A stretch of 64,000 nt of DNA from Halichondria panicea (GCF_963675165.1 NC_087381.1:1550001-1614000), one strand, 5' to 3'; counted from the first letter of the stretch, positions 20,606 to 36,433 are shown. The notes: generated by a model from the letters alone, not told the origin. Program-made: numbers and translations.

Positions 20606-22582
20606 ATGGAGTTCTATTACCTCCTAATGTTAGCACTCTCTTTTCATTTTATGATTGCTACTACTAATTCTGTACCAATAGAATCAAACACTAAAGCAGT
20701 GGATAACAATACTTGCTGGACAAAGATACAAACACCCTGTGAAACTTCATCAACCACACAAACTGGTTTAATAAAAGATCTCAGCTCAGAGAAATTCATT
20801 GGTTCAACGGTTCTCAAAGAACACGATGTCATGGACTGTTATCCTTGGATGTTTCGTAATCCCAGAAATGGAAAATGTGAATGTAGTAACATTCCACATC
20901 ACTCTGTACTATGTGATGTTGAAGTCAGCAGGACATCCATTCTTGATTGCTATTGTATGACTTACGATAGTGAGAGCAATGAAACTCAATTAGGAAGATG
21001 TGTGTATGGTTGCGGACATAAAAGAGACACTGTGTTTTATCCACTTCCAAATAACACGGACGATCTTAATTCATACTCTTGTGGAAGAATGAACCACGAT
21101 TCAACACTGTGTGGGCAGTGTCTACCAGGATATTCACCACTCTTGTACTCGTATGAAATGAAATGCATGAACTGCACAGGAGAGAACATGACCTACAACT
21201 GGATCAAGTACATAGCAGTTGCTTACATTCCTTTAACATTCTTCTTTTTCTTTGTTGTAATTTTCAAATTTAATGGAACTTCACCAATGCTGAAGTTGTT
21301 CATTAGTGTGTCCCAAGGAATCTTTTCACCTATTGCTGTTCGAGGTAATTTTTCTGTCATTTCAAAGAAATCATATATTGAGAAATTTATTATTAAAGCT
21401 ATAGGCTGCTTTTATGGTATCTGGAATTTATATTTCTTTCGTGCTGTCATTCCACCTATTTGTGCGACGGACATCAGTCAAATACAAGTGCTTGCTTTGG
21501 ATTATGCGATTGCCTTTTATCCATTGGTACTGGTTATTCTGACTTACTTTCTCATTAGTTTGCATAGCCGTGATGTACGTATAGTTGTTTGGTTGTGGAG
21601 ACCTTTTCATAAGGTTTTCAGTTTAGTTAGTCAAAGCTGGGATATGGAAGGATCGATTGTGAATGCTTTTGCGACCTTTTTATTACTCTCCCACTTAAAG
21701 ATTCTCAGCGCTACTGCTGACTTGCTAGTATTTACTGGAATGTATGTGCTGAAGGCAAACAGCAAAGAATACACTAAAAAGCATGTACTTTACTATGATG
21801 CCACAGTGGAATACTTTGGACATGAACATCTTCCGTACGCAATAGTAGCTTTGTTTGTCGGAGTTTTTGTTGTAATACTTCCTATAGTATTTCTGATTGT
21901 ATATCCGATGAAATGGTTTCAGAAATGTCTCAATTCTTTGAAAATTCAGCGTCAACGTCTTGACATGTTTGTTAACTGCTACCAAGGTTACTACAAGGAT
22001 GGAACGAATGGTACAAGAGATTATCGATGGTTTTCTGTGACTTACTTTCTTCTTCAGCTAATTCTGATCGTATTATTTACAGTCTCACAAACTATCTAAT
22101 TTTATTCGATCGGAGTCTTAGTCGTAGTCATCCTCATGTTTTTACAGCTCTCATTACGACCATACAAGGAAGAATTCAAAGTGTACAACATAACAGATGC
22201 CTTCATGTTGTTGCTTCTTAGTGGAGTTTTTATTATGGCAATCGCAGGAGATGAAGCTGACATTATAGCTTCTTACTTCAGCAATTTTTCTTATTCGGTA
22301 CTAGTGCTCATTGGAATTGTCCCGATAATATATTTCTTTGCATTGATCATTTGGTGGATCTTGGTAAAGAAACAACTCAAAACTTGGTGCATGAGCAAAC
22401 TTCGTAGCTTTCGTGCTCCGACTGTAATCCCACGAATTGAAGAGTCATTTTCAGATAGTGATATTCCACACCGGTTAGAGAATCCATCAGATTACTCATT
22501 ACCAAATACCCCGCTGATTTCTGCCATTTGAAAGAATACAAAGTATGGCTCAGTTGCTTGTGCTGTCATTCCAGAGCCATGA
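20606..22582 (+). pseudogene. Family T copy 3, two nonsense codons
   Basis: The frame is uninterrupted in length (658 codons plus the family stop) apart from two single-base nonsense changes: TAT to TAA at 22097-22099, and GGA to TGA at 22529-22531. The first removes the last membrane helices and the tail, leaving about 497 residues; the second would remove the last 17. Many residues differ from copies 1 and 2. Loss of function is likely but recent. A truncated protein, or an intact allele in other individuals, is possible. Confidence 0.85.
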
Positions 22583-23061
22583 TGGTAATGCTAAATAATA
22601 GTAAAGCTGACTATAGATTAGCAAAATGTTTAGTAGTGTAACTTCCCTTCACATGCATGTTAGGCATCTTTAGCATTATTTTGTATAGTTAATATGTGTG
22701 TTTATTTGCACATAAATTATGCGCATGAATGTGGGGCTCCTTGTCTTCGGTGTATCCTGTGTGATAGAGTCATGTCACAGTGAGAGCGGTTTATGCAGTT
22801 TGCCGAGCATTTTAAGGGAAAGCAGTTTATTGTGTAATGCGCATGGTTAGCTATGGCAGTACTGTATGTATATATGCCTTGCATGGGAATGTACAGAGTT
22901 TACCAACCAATCCAGACAACAACGATTCAATCCTAGCTCTTTCAAGCAACATTTCCGAGCGTATGTACATGACTGTAAAAGAAACCTCAACAAGGTATAT
23001 ACATGCATGCGTCCATTCTTTCTGAGTTAGGTCCATGCAATCGCATTCTATCCTGAAGCAG
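22583..23061. other. 3' flank of family T copy 3
   Basis: No gene is visible; homologous to the flanks of copies 1 and 2. Confidence 0.5.
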
Positions 23062-23226
23062 TAATGAAGCCAGCAAGCTCTTGTAGTGACGCCCCTCAAG
23101 ACGGACCATCTGAAAAATACTGGATTGCAACTGATAGTACTAGATCTAGCTCTCATTCGCCCTAGGGCGCTACTGTGACATGAATCTGAACAAGCTAGCT
23201 GTAGCTGCAACACTGCTGGAGGATGG
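23062..23226 (+). pseudogene. Family F relic, unit C
   Basis: Decayed head-domain fragment, nearly the same as in unit A, including the CGCCCTAGGGCG insertion and the deletion that unit B lacks. Confidence 0.75.
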
Positions 23227-23780
23227 ATTCAAGAATCAGTTGGATTACATGGAAATAAATTATAGCTGATTCTGAGTGCTTCTGATGAATCTCTATATTA
23301 AAGTTATGACTACTGTGTCCGTGTGTCCTTTTTTGGTAGTGGGCTCATGTAAAGTGTATCTAGAATGTGCCTTTTGCACATGTGCACGCGGGACTGACAT
23401 AAGACGATAAAGATCGTTAACTAAACAAATGAAAGATATATTCCTACGACGACCTTTGCCCAGCAGCGTATACTAACTAGCCTCGATTCCAGGCCGCAGG
23501 AAAAGCATTACACAGTACAGAGCCGGTGAACAGAGCAATGAAGTTCACACTGTTGTTAATCATTAATTACAGAAGCTGATACAACACAGTCATATAATTA
23601 GAACACACAAAATATTAAATTTCTATAGTGCACAACAGTAAAAATTAATTTTAGGCAAAAAACAAAAGAACTATAGTGAACGTATACGTAGATTTTACTA
23701 CACGTACAACAGTTTTGAGAGAATGACAAGAAAATTTTGGTGTTAAAAGATTTAACCAGCTTTCACTACAAAGTTGCAGC
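23227..23780. other. 3' flank of the RAB gene
   Basis: No gene is visible. The polyadenylation region of the minus-strand RAB gene should lie here. Confidence 0.45.
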
Positions 23781-26755
<2,975 letters not shown>

Positions 26756-27224
26756 CCTCACAGCGAAAGTATGTACAATGTGCTTTTGATGAGTGATGCA
26801 GTACTTTAGTATACTGTGGCCCTAATTAAACAACTTGCTGGGCACACCCTTTTTGCACTGAGGAGAGGCTGTAAAAGCCAGAAAGACTCTTTGTCAGCTA
26901 GGAACTATCGCTGGTGGCTATACACTACCTATACAAGTAGCTACACTGCTTCTACACGAGTTCCTAGTCGACAAAGAAAGCTATTTTCAGCAATCACAAA
27001 GTGCAACTGTTAATTGTCTCCAAACCGAGTCACGTGAGGACATTCTATGCTATGGGCGTGGCGCACTGGCAGCTGATTCAGCAGAAAAAGTTGTAGGTGT
27101 GACCGACACATTTTATGTTGAGTCAGCAGAAAACTTGTCAGTGGGCAGGGCTGCTTGCTTGGTGATGCTGAGTCAGCACAACTGTGCCTCACCATGTGGC
27201 TGTGTTTCAAGCCACTGTAAAGAG
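26756..27224. promoter_or_regulatory. Divergent promoter region of RAB8-like and GPATCH4-like genes
   Basis: 470 bp separate two opposite start codons. The right half holds GTCACGTGAG (27029-27038), an E-box of USF/TFE type, and three Maf/CNC-bZIP-like sites: AGCTGATTCAGCA (27071-27083), TGTTGAGTCAGCA (27116-27128) and a perfect TGCTGAGTCAGCA (27166-27178). The first two lie within a short imperfect direct duplication. Which gene they serve is unknown; they are closer to the GPATCH4-like start. Confidence 0.5.
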
Positions 27225-28774
27225 ATGGATTTTGCTAGAAAACAGCTCCAAAAGTATGGTTGGAAAGAAGGTAAGAATGACACTAGCTCTACTACAGTTA
27301 TAGTATTGCTGATTTTGTGTGCACAGGTCAAGGGCTTGGCAAAACTGAGAGTGGTATAGCTAAACCAATCAAGGTTGGAATCAAGAGAGATCATGCTGGT
27401 GTAAGCTTTAGTACTGCTATTACACTGTACGCTCGTCTCCATCACGAGCAATGATATGCACACTCTCATTCATGCACACATAACTGTACTATGAGTCGGC
27501 AAAAATGTTCGACTGACTGTTGTATCTACGTTTTAAACATGAAATGCATGCATGTACATATATGTAGCGGATCAACTTACTGGCATTCTATATATAAATA
27601 ATTTGTCCGTGTGCAGGTTGGAGCTGTTCCTGGGGAGGAATATACTAGCGACTGGTGGAGCAGTCTCTTCAACAAGGCTGCCAGTAACATATTAGTAGTT
27701 GACGGACAGGTACTTACAGCATTGACCGGCCGTCAATCATAATTAAGGGCTTATTATTATGTCGGATTTACTGTTCCAACACAAGGCTGAAAGTTTTTAT
27801 ACACAATTTTAACTATTCAAGATAGTTTGATTGGTCTCCCGTAGATATATATAAACTTGACCCATTATATAATACATGCAGCTCTGCTAAAGCTTGTTGA
27901 TTGTGTATATACTAGTTGCTGTAAATTTGCTTATAAATTACACAAAATTCTTGTGATAGCTCAGGCTTTAAAGGTGCTCCGATTCAATCATTAGCTGTTT
28001 CATATAAATTCTAATTTGTACTCTCTATAGGATACTGTGGAACTGAAGACAGGTGCAGATTCTGGTGTTTGCCTCAAGAAGAGACACTACGGCAAACATC
28101 GTTCATCTCTCCTATACGGAGGGTTTGTAGACGCCGCTACAAAGTCACATGATGTAGGTCTAGTGACGAATGATAAGGACTTGAGCAAAGAGGTTGTGCC
28201 AAAGAAATTGATTCAAGAGAGGTGTGTTATTGTGACTGCTACCTCTCTATTGGCGTGTTTCAACACACATACAATAATTAATTGATGAATTGTATACGTA
28301 CAATAATTATACCACTATGTTATGTATTTACTTTATACAGTATCTCCGATGATGCTTTAATTCGCGCTTGTGAAGGACGAACTGGACACAAGTAAGTTTC
28401 ATGGAGAAATTTGTGCTACAAAATGTCTTATATAATTATACTGTTCATTCATACTATACCTTGCACCTGAGGCTATACCTGTAACTCTGAGACCTTGTAC
28501 CGTGCATACTTCAAGCTATTATATCCCGCTGGCTCTTTGTGACCATGCAACATTTCTTCGTACACTTGTCTTGTACAACTATGCTAATGTTTGTGATTTT
28601 GACACTCCTCACATCTGTTATTTGATCCACTGCAGGGCTGCCAGACACGGATTAAAACTGTGTGGAAAATTAAAGAGACTGAGAGAGCAAGAGGGAAAGC
28701 AAACTGAGATGATACATAAGAAACAAAAAACACACAAGTGTGAACACTTTCTCAATAGAACTGAATCTTTTTAA
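27225..28774 (+). CDS. GPATCH4: G-patch domain protein, GPATCH4-like
   Basis: Six exons: 27225-27270, 27327-27400, 27617-27709, 28031-28221, 28341-28391 and 28636-28774, all GT..AG and in phase, giving 197 residues. The N-terminus MDFARKQLQKYGWKEGQGLG is a G-patch whose core is split by intron 1. It is followed by the family signature DWWSSLFNKAASNI (exon 3) and an RTGHKAARHGLKLCGKLKR end. In animals GPATCH4 is a nucleolar G-patch protein thought to activate a DEAH-box helicase in ribosome or snRNA processing. The protein is much shorter than the human one because the long basic C-terminal tail is missing. It ends 147 bp from the convergent family F gene 1. Confidence 0.92.
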
Positions 28775-28921
28775 TCTAGCGATTCTATTATTTTGTTCTT
28801 AAATATTATTTATTGACGAACAGAAATCATTCACTCTAGGATCGATATCATGGAAGTATGATAGGGAAGTAATTTAATTGATAATTATATAAATACCAGT
28901 TTTTAGTCTCTCCATTAGCTT

Positions 28922-30154
28922 TTAGCGAACATATATTTGTATAAAGCTGAAAGCAATATTTTCAGATTCGTTTAGGTCATCTTCGCAAAGCCTAAACTCG
29001 ATATCTTCTGAACTTGGCTGGTTTAACTCTCTACAGAACACCGGTGGGTTGTTTCGAGTGCAACAGTCATCAGAGACACCTACCATGCAACCTTTAGAAT
29101 CGCTCCACATTATACCGTTGTTTGGGGGATTTCCACAGAAGTAATCGCTACCTATGAAAGATTGGTCGGCGTGAGGAGATTCGTGATTACTACTGAAAGT
29201 CCAGATGTGTTCTCGTGGGCTGGAACCATATGTAAGACTAACCCCATCGACATAGTTTGTGTCAATACCTCCAGTGTGAAAACCATCTGCTAAAGCGACT
29301 CTATATCCGATAATTCTGCCACAAATGTGAGAATATTCAACTCCATGGGTAGGAAAAATTATAGACCTACAACCAATACTATCTTTGTTGCAAAAACGTA
29401 CTGTCTCGGTATTTATCGTTATCTCTATTAGGCTAAAGCCAGATGGACAATCTTGTTCCGGATCTATCATGTTAAGGTTTGCTATTCGCATCCATCCATT
29501 TGTGCTAGTGGTGCAGCTGCAAGTTGTTTGGTCCATTTCGCAATAAACTTGAGCAGGTTCGCTAGTACTTGTCGTGTTAATCCAATAGTTACCAGATGGT
29601 AAGATGGAAATTGCAATGCAAGAGTTCGCTGGATTCTCAAATGTACCTATTGAAGGTGGTAGGGTTGGCGGCGGTTGAGTCGTTGGTCCTTCCACCTCCG
29701 CTCTTAGCTCTGCAATCTCGTTTCTCAGATCCTGTATATCACTTGAGACCGTAGACGACACATTCGGGTAAACAACTACCAAAACAATCGCAGCAACTCC
29801 AGCACAGAGAGCCAAGAAAGCAATCAAACCAACAAAAAATAAAAAAAAACATTGTAATTTGCCAGTACTTTTATCTTTTTTGTCCACCTGTCTTTCATTG
29901 TTGCTTGTCACCGCTGTAGCCGGTTCATAACTTGCCAAAAAGTTTCCAGCTTTGGGAGTAGTTGGTGGAATATAGCTTAAGTTAAAACCTGTCGTAGTAG
30001 GTTCTTCCATGTTCGATCCATATGCATCAGTGTTCTGGGTTTTCATTTTGTCTACCTGCCTTTTATTGTTGCTTGCTGGCCTGTAACTTGCAAAAATGTT
30101 TTCTTCAGGAGTAGTTAGTGGGAAAAAGTCAAAACCACTCTTATTGGGTTCCAT
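28922..30154 (-). CDS. Fibrinogen-like type II membrane protein, family F gene 1
   Basis: Single-exon gene of 410 residues on the minus strand. The cytosolic tail (1-98) contains a duplicated module, TTPEENIFASYRPA then SNNKRQVDK, repeated as TTPKAGNFLASYEPA then SNNERQVDK. One membrane helix (about 102-130) is followed by a short coiled coil (139-155), a Pro/Thr linker, and a Cys-rich head (173-410). The head begins NPANSC and GNYWI, as in fibrinogen- and fibrillar-collagen-type C-terminal domains, and ends in the family pattern HIWTF, DYFC, CC, NNPP, IEFRLC, IYVR. It lacks the YxxV motifs of the intronic members. The likely topology is N-terminus inside, head outside. Ligand unknown. Confidence 0.8.
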   Translation of the reverse strand: MEPNKSGFDFFPLTTPEENIFASYRPASNNKRQVDKMKTQNTDAYGSNMEEPTTTGFNLSYIPPTTPKAGNFLASYEPATAVTSNNERQVDKKDKSTGKLQCFFLFFVGLIAFLALCAGVAAIVLVVVYPNVSSTVSSDIQDLRNEIAELRAEVEGPTTQPPPTLPPSIGTFENPANSCIAISILPSGNYWINTTSTSEPAQVYCEMDQTTCSCTTSTNGWMRIANLNMIDPEQDCPSGFSLIEITINTETVRFCNKDSIGCRSIIFPTHGVEYSHICGRIIGYRVALADGFHTGGIDTNYVDGVSLTYGSSPREHIWTFSSNHESPHADQSFIGSDYFCGNPPNNGIMWSDSKGCMVGVSDDCCTRNNPPVFCRELNQPSSEDIEFRLCEDDLNESENIAFSFIQIYVR

Positions 30155-31043
30155 GTTAGCTCCAATGCAGCAGTGTTCAGGGTAGGGCAGCCAATGATTT
30201 GTTTGTTTATTGTGTGGTATGAAAAATGGGTGGGTATGCTAATGAATACACTGTGCACAATGTTGCTGAGAAAAGTTAGGTGAATGAATATTATTGCACA
30301 TGCGCAGATCTAGCTCATCAGCAACTACTATAAACTCTGATTTATAGATTCACAATCATTCCCCATTTACAATGTGTAATCGTGGCGCTGTGCACGTGAT
30401 CAACACACAGGGTGAGAACATCTTGGGTTGGTTATTGCTTAACCTTGCAAGCTAATTAATAGCTTCTACACCCATGCATATATAGCCTGCTACACCTCAA
30501 TTTCAATACAACTGGCATTTCAGTATCACTTCGACCATCTCAAGATCTGCCAAACACACTACAAATAAATATTGTTCACAGTAGAGACTACTGAATGTGT
30601 ACTTGTGCTAGAGTCTAGCGCAGGAGCCATAATTATTGTCGTGTGGTTATATACCTGTCCTTGGACATTTTTTTAATTAAGTACTAATCGTGAATATCTT
30701 GCAGTATAGTGACTATAAGAGAGTTGCATCTAAATGCTACTTTACATGTAGTCTTGTAGATGAGCCATCTTGCATGCCTGGCATGGGGATTCTTGGGCCC
30801 AAGGCTGGAGCTATCATTACTGCATGGCAACATGCAGCTACATGTAAAAGTAAGCTGCATGATGGTACAATAATAGACAACTTATTATGGACTCAAATCG
30901 CCCATGAGTTCATGACACCTTAATTAATAATTAATCAGTATTTTACATAACCGTGACAAGTCATGCTACAGTCAAGCATATTATAGCTAATACATTCAGC
31001 TCTCCGAACTATGATTTAGTTTACCATATCATGGATTAAGCTC
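30155..31043. other. Spacer between family F genes 1 and 2
   Basis: No gene is supported. It should include the promoter of gene 1 (right after 30154) and the 3' end of gene 2. Confidence 0.45.
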
Positions 31044-32162
31044 TCAGCGAACGTATATCTCTACGAAGCTAAATGGAATATCTTCATTGGAATTCACTTC
31101 ATCTTCGCAAAGTCTAAACTCGATATCTTTGGAAATTGGCGGGTTGAGCTCTCTATGAAACCATGGTGGGTTATTTCGAGAACAACAGCCAGATGTGTCG
31201 GCCATTTGTGTTTCACACTCTTCAGTACTGATCCACATTGCATAGTAATTGTCTGCTGGGAGAGGATTTCCACAGAAGTCAGTAATTGTCTCCAACAAAC
31301 TGTTGCCCTGTACCAGGTGTATCCAACCAATTACTAAAGCTCCAGATGTGCTGCCGAGGCCGTGATCCGTACGTAAGACTAACACCGTCTATACATAGGT
31401 ACTGTCAATACCTATATCAGGGTTAAAATCATCTCCTGAGAAATGTCTATGTCCAACAACCCTGCCACAAATCTGAGAATAGTCAATTCCGTAAGTGGGG
31501 AATAATACAGACGTGCAACCAATAACCTCTTTGCTGCATAAGCGCATCAGCCCTGTATCTGCAACATTTACAGTTATAGTGTCAAAGCCAGTTGGGCATT
31601 CTTGTTCTGGATCAGACATGTTGACTTTCGCTATTCGCAACCATCCACTCATGTCATCACCACAATTTCTTTGATCCATGTCGCAATAAACTTGAACAGA
31701 TACGCTAGTACTTGCCGTATCAATCCAATAGATTCCAGATGTTCTGTCTTCAGGAATTGCAGTGCAAGAACTTGCTGGATTCTCAAAAGATCCGATCGCA
31801 GGAGGTTGGGTTAGTGGTAGTTGAGTTGGTGGTGGTTGAGTTGCTTCCACTTCCAGTCTCAGTTCTGCAATCTCTTTTCTTAGCTCTGTAATCTCGTCTT
31901 TCAAATTCTGTGTATCACTCGGGACTGTACATGTCACATTCGGATAGACAACTATCAGAACAATTGCGGCAACTCCAGCACAAAGGGCCAAGAAAGCTAT
32001 CAAATATATAAGAAATATCATACAGCATTGGCATTTTCCAGCTTTTTTCTCTTTTCTGGCAGCTCGGTTTTCGCTGTTGCTTTCTTCTACAGTTAGTTCA
32101 TAGCTTGGCAGAAGCATGTCATTAGGAACAGTCGTCAGTTCATAATCATTCTTCGACTCCAT
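31044..32162 (-). pseudogene. Family F gene 2, broken by two small insertions
   Basis: Closest in layout to gene 1: a tail with YELT repeated twice (residues 7 and 21), a membrane helix (about 47-73), a coiled coil (80-106) and a Pro/Thr linker. The head reads well to residue 257, where a 2-bp insertion (TA after TATGTA, near 31387) creates a stop. A 1-bp insertion near 31290 restores the original frame, so the end of the domain is again readable to IYVR. One conserved cysteine is also changed (PPWFHREL for PPxFCREL). Either a young pseudogene or two sequencing errors. Confidence 0.8.
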
Positions 32163-32912
32163 GTTGGCTCAACTGCAGTGTGTGTCAGTGAGCCCAGATG
32201 TGTGCTAACCCATGAATACATAAGTATCATTTCATGCAGGGTGTGTCAGTCAATGAATATAAGTAGCATTTAATGCAGGGTGTGTCAGTCAATGAATGAA
32301 TATAAGTATCATCCACCTCCTATCCAGCGCATCACATGATTGTTGTTTTTTTGCTGGTATAGGTATATTTATTAATTTATTAATTTTAGATTGGAGAAGC
32401 CTGCAAAAAATTGTGAGCCTGCTCACAGCTATACACTGAAAAAAAGGTTTCACTGGAATGTGTCGCAGATGTATGTCTCCATATAGATGACGCATTCAGA
32501 TGCAGAAGTAGTCGAATACCCGTCTCTACTTGAGCTTTTTGCGTAGAGGTGGGATTCGAGACTATTTATGTTTACGCAGAATAATATCAAACTGTGTGTC
32601 TTTTAGTTTGGAGCTGCAGAACGATTGTGAGCTAGCTAGCTATAGTGAGAAAGATTTCAAATGTTACCCCTGCGGTGTATCTCCGCGCAGTGTTGTGAGC
32701 ATGCGCATGCATTAAAAGCAAATTAAGGGCGGCTAATAATAAAGTGAAGAATATTCTTATAGGGGTCAAAGGTCATAGAGGCTAGGTACGTATGTAGACT
32801 TGATCTCACACGTACGTACACATGGTGATGTGTTTCTGAATCTAAGCTTAGCATAAAGCCGTGTACCCTATTGCTTTTCTGTTCTCATTGATTAAAGTAC
32901 CGCCCTATTGCA
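32163..32912. promoter_or_regulatory. Divergent region before SIN3
   Basis: It lies between family F gene 2 and the first SIN3 coding exon. A short tandem repeat (TGTGTCAGTCAATGAATATAAG-like, 32219-32310) lies on the left. SIN3 transcription probably starts in the right half, but no clear core promoter was found. Confidence 0.4.
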
Positions 32913-35900
32913 ATGGCAAGTGCCACAAATTCCAACACGGTGAGTTTCCCATTTAAAGCACACCATTAATGATTACACATTAATTTTTACATTACACACA
33001 CACACACACACACACATACATACATGAAATGAAATGATTAACTTCCCTTCACGCCCACGCCACATCACACACACAGGCCACTCCTCCATTGAGCCAGGCA
33101 TCACACAGCCCAATATCGGCAGCTGCCCTCTCGGCAGCACAACTCGTAACGTCTGCCGCTGTCAACAGTACTGCGGGGGCATCGTCACAGTCACAGGTGT
33201 GTATACTTGTGTGTGTGTACATGTACCCCAATAGGCATGTGCTTTTACAGAATGACATGTACATGTATGTGTGAAGTGTATGCCCAAGACAATATGATCG
33301 ATGGTGGTTACTTTGTTACCCTGCTCTACCACACACCTCTTAGTCCTAGTTACTACATAAATATTTTAATTTGTGTGTTGACTCGAGATTAATGTTTAGC
33401 GACCATTTCGACAATTCTGAGCAGAACACTTTTACATGATTGCATGTGTTCCTAGGAAGTGCTAAATGAACCAATTTCTACATGTAGTTCAAATTTCATG
33501 TACTTAACACTACTATAAGTAAATGTATGCACACACCTCCCTCCACACCCACACACCCACACCCCCCCACACACACACACCACCCACACACACACACACA
33601 ACCCTCTCTGCACACACCCTACACACTGATACACACATACACACTCACAACCCTCCCTCCACACACACACCACACACACACACACACACAACCCTCTCTG
33701 CACACACCCTACACACTGATACACACATACACACTCACAACCCTCCCTCCACACACACACCACCCACACACACACACACAACCCTCTCTGCACACACCCT
33801 ACACACTGATACACACATACACACTCACAACCCTCCCTCCACACACACCACCCACACACACACACAACCCTCTCTGCACACACCTTACACACTGAGACAC
33901 ACATACACACTCACAACCCTCCCTCCACACACACACCACCCACACACACACACAACCCTCTCTGCACACACCCTACACACTGATACACACATACACACTC
34001 ACAACCCTCCCTCCACACACACACCACCCACACACACACACAACCCTCTCTGCACACACCTTACACACTGATACACACATACACACTCACAACCCTCCCT
34101 CCACACACACACCCACACACACATCCTCCCCCACACCCACCCCCTCAGGGTTCATCATCGTCGAGTCAGTTCCAGCGTCTGAAAGTGGAGGATGCTCTCT
34201 CGTATCTGGACCAGGTCAAGCTGCAGTTCGGGAACCAGCCGCAGGTCTACAACGACTTCCTTGACATCATGAAGGAGTTCAAGTCCCAGAGGTGCTCCTG
34301 GTACTATAATAATTATATACATTGTATAATTATGCGTTCGATCCTCTAAATATGGACATTTCGCCCATACAATGTAATTATGTATAATGGATAGTTTTAT
34401 TAGTGTTGCTTGAAATTGAAGACATCCATGGATACGTTGATATAGTGAAACGTCCGAATAAAGGGGACACATTGGGAGCAATTGTACCACTCATCCCTTT
34501 GTCGAAATATTATATTATAAAAATGTTATTCAATGACGGAAGTACATTCCTTTGAAGATTTTCAGCCTCTCTATTTCTTGAAGTACTGATTTTGGTACAT
34601 GTACATATAATAATACGTCATCCTATCGTTCTTTCCTGCCTCCAGTATTGACACTCCCGGAGTCATCAGTCGTGTGTCTAACCTCTTCAAAGGTCATCCG
34701 GATCTCATAGTGGGTTTCAACACATTCCTTCCCCCAGGCTTTAAGATTGAAGTGCATCAGAACGAGATCAACATCAGTGGCCCTGCCCAACACTCCGTAA
34801 CACTGGCCAAGATAGCACAGGCTCACAACAGCAGCACTGCCGCCGCAATAGAGGCAGCAAAGGTGGAGATGAACGTTATATTAAAGAATTTTATATACTG
34901 TATCTATTATTTTTACGAGATTTGTACATTATTTTATGACAAATAGAGGCAGCAAAGGTAGAAATGACTATAAATATTGGAATTTTTATTTATTTTACGA
35001 GCAATTACTATAATTATGACATTCAAAAGATTATTGTTAATTATACATGTACATGTACGTGCACACACCACACCTCACATCCCCTCAGGCCGAGGCCGCC
35101 CTCTCCTCTGCCACCACAACCTCTGCTGGGGGCACCGCTGCAACAACTGGTTCAACCGGATCAACCAGCGGAGGCCATCAGCCAGTCGAGTTCAACCATG
35201 CTATCAACTATGTCAACAAAATTAAGGTACACTGTAGTTTTTGTCGGCAAACTTCAATCAGTTTATTTGAGAGGTCTGTAACAACTCTACCAATAAATTT
35301 GAAGGGCAAAGGTGTATTTATGTGGCGACACAAAAAATAATTGTATGTACATGTGCATGTATACGAATTACGGAGAAATATCCAAATGTCGTATATTTAG
35401 AGTGTTGCCTTGAACTCCATTCCTATACACTCAGAATCGGTTCCAGAACCACCCGGACATCTACAAAGCTTTTTTGGAGATCCTACACAAATACCAGAAG
35501 GAGCAGCGTATTCTCAAGGAGGGTGGCAACATCAGCAACATCCCTCTCAATGAGTCAGAGGTGTACATGCAGGTACGTAACTAAGGGGGTGTGACTAAGG
35601 GGTGTGGTCTCAGATATGTGCGCTTGCTGAGATTAGTGTGTGCAATTGTGAGAATTTATCATTGTAGTTTTCAAATACAGACACAGCAATAATTGTTAAA
35701 AAGCTGTAATTGTAATTCGGTTGATCTTATTTCAAAGAAGAGATTTGCTGGTGCCTTTCAGATTGTGTACTTCTCTGTCATTGGCAGCTAGTATTACAAT
35801 GTACAATTCACACACCTCTTACCACGTACAGGTGTACAGGTACTCTACATGTATGTACTATACATTATTTTGTTTACAGGTCTCCAACTTATTTGAGAAT

Positions 35901-36379
35901 CAAGAGGATCTCTTGTCAGAGTTTGGTCAGTTTCTACCGGATGCCACAGCGTCCTTTGGTGCCTCCTTTATGGGCCCACCCCCTACCAAGAAACCAGCAC
36001 TCAGCTCGTCCGGGGGCGGGAAGGGGTCCAAACCTGTACACAGCAGGAAGGCATCGCAGGTGAGAGGGGGTGTGGTCATGGTAGATGTATGAAGTAAAGA
36101 GGTACACACGTACACTGTGTACTTTAATATATGTGCAACCTCCCCCCACACACACACCACACACCCCACACACACACCCCACACACACACCCCACACACA
36201 CACCACACACACACACACCCCACACACACACCACACACCCCACACACACACCCCACACACACACCCCACACACACACCCCACACACACCCCACACACACA
36301 CCCCACACACACATCACACCCCCCCCACACACACACCCCACACACACACCACACACACTCACACACACACCCCACACAC

Positions 36380-36433
<54 letters not shown>

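Noticed and set aside
30690..30923. 77-codon frame between family F genes 1 and 2
   Set aside because: No start context, no domain and no paralogue in the window.
33523..34071. Long open frames rich in His/Thr/Pro on the plus strand and Cys/Val on the minus strand
   Set aside because: Translations of the CA-rich minisatellite in SIN3 intron 2; open only because of the repeat.
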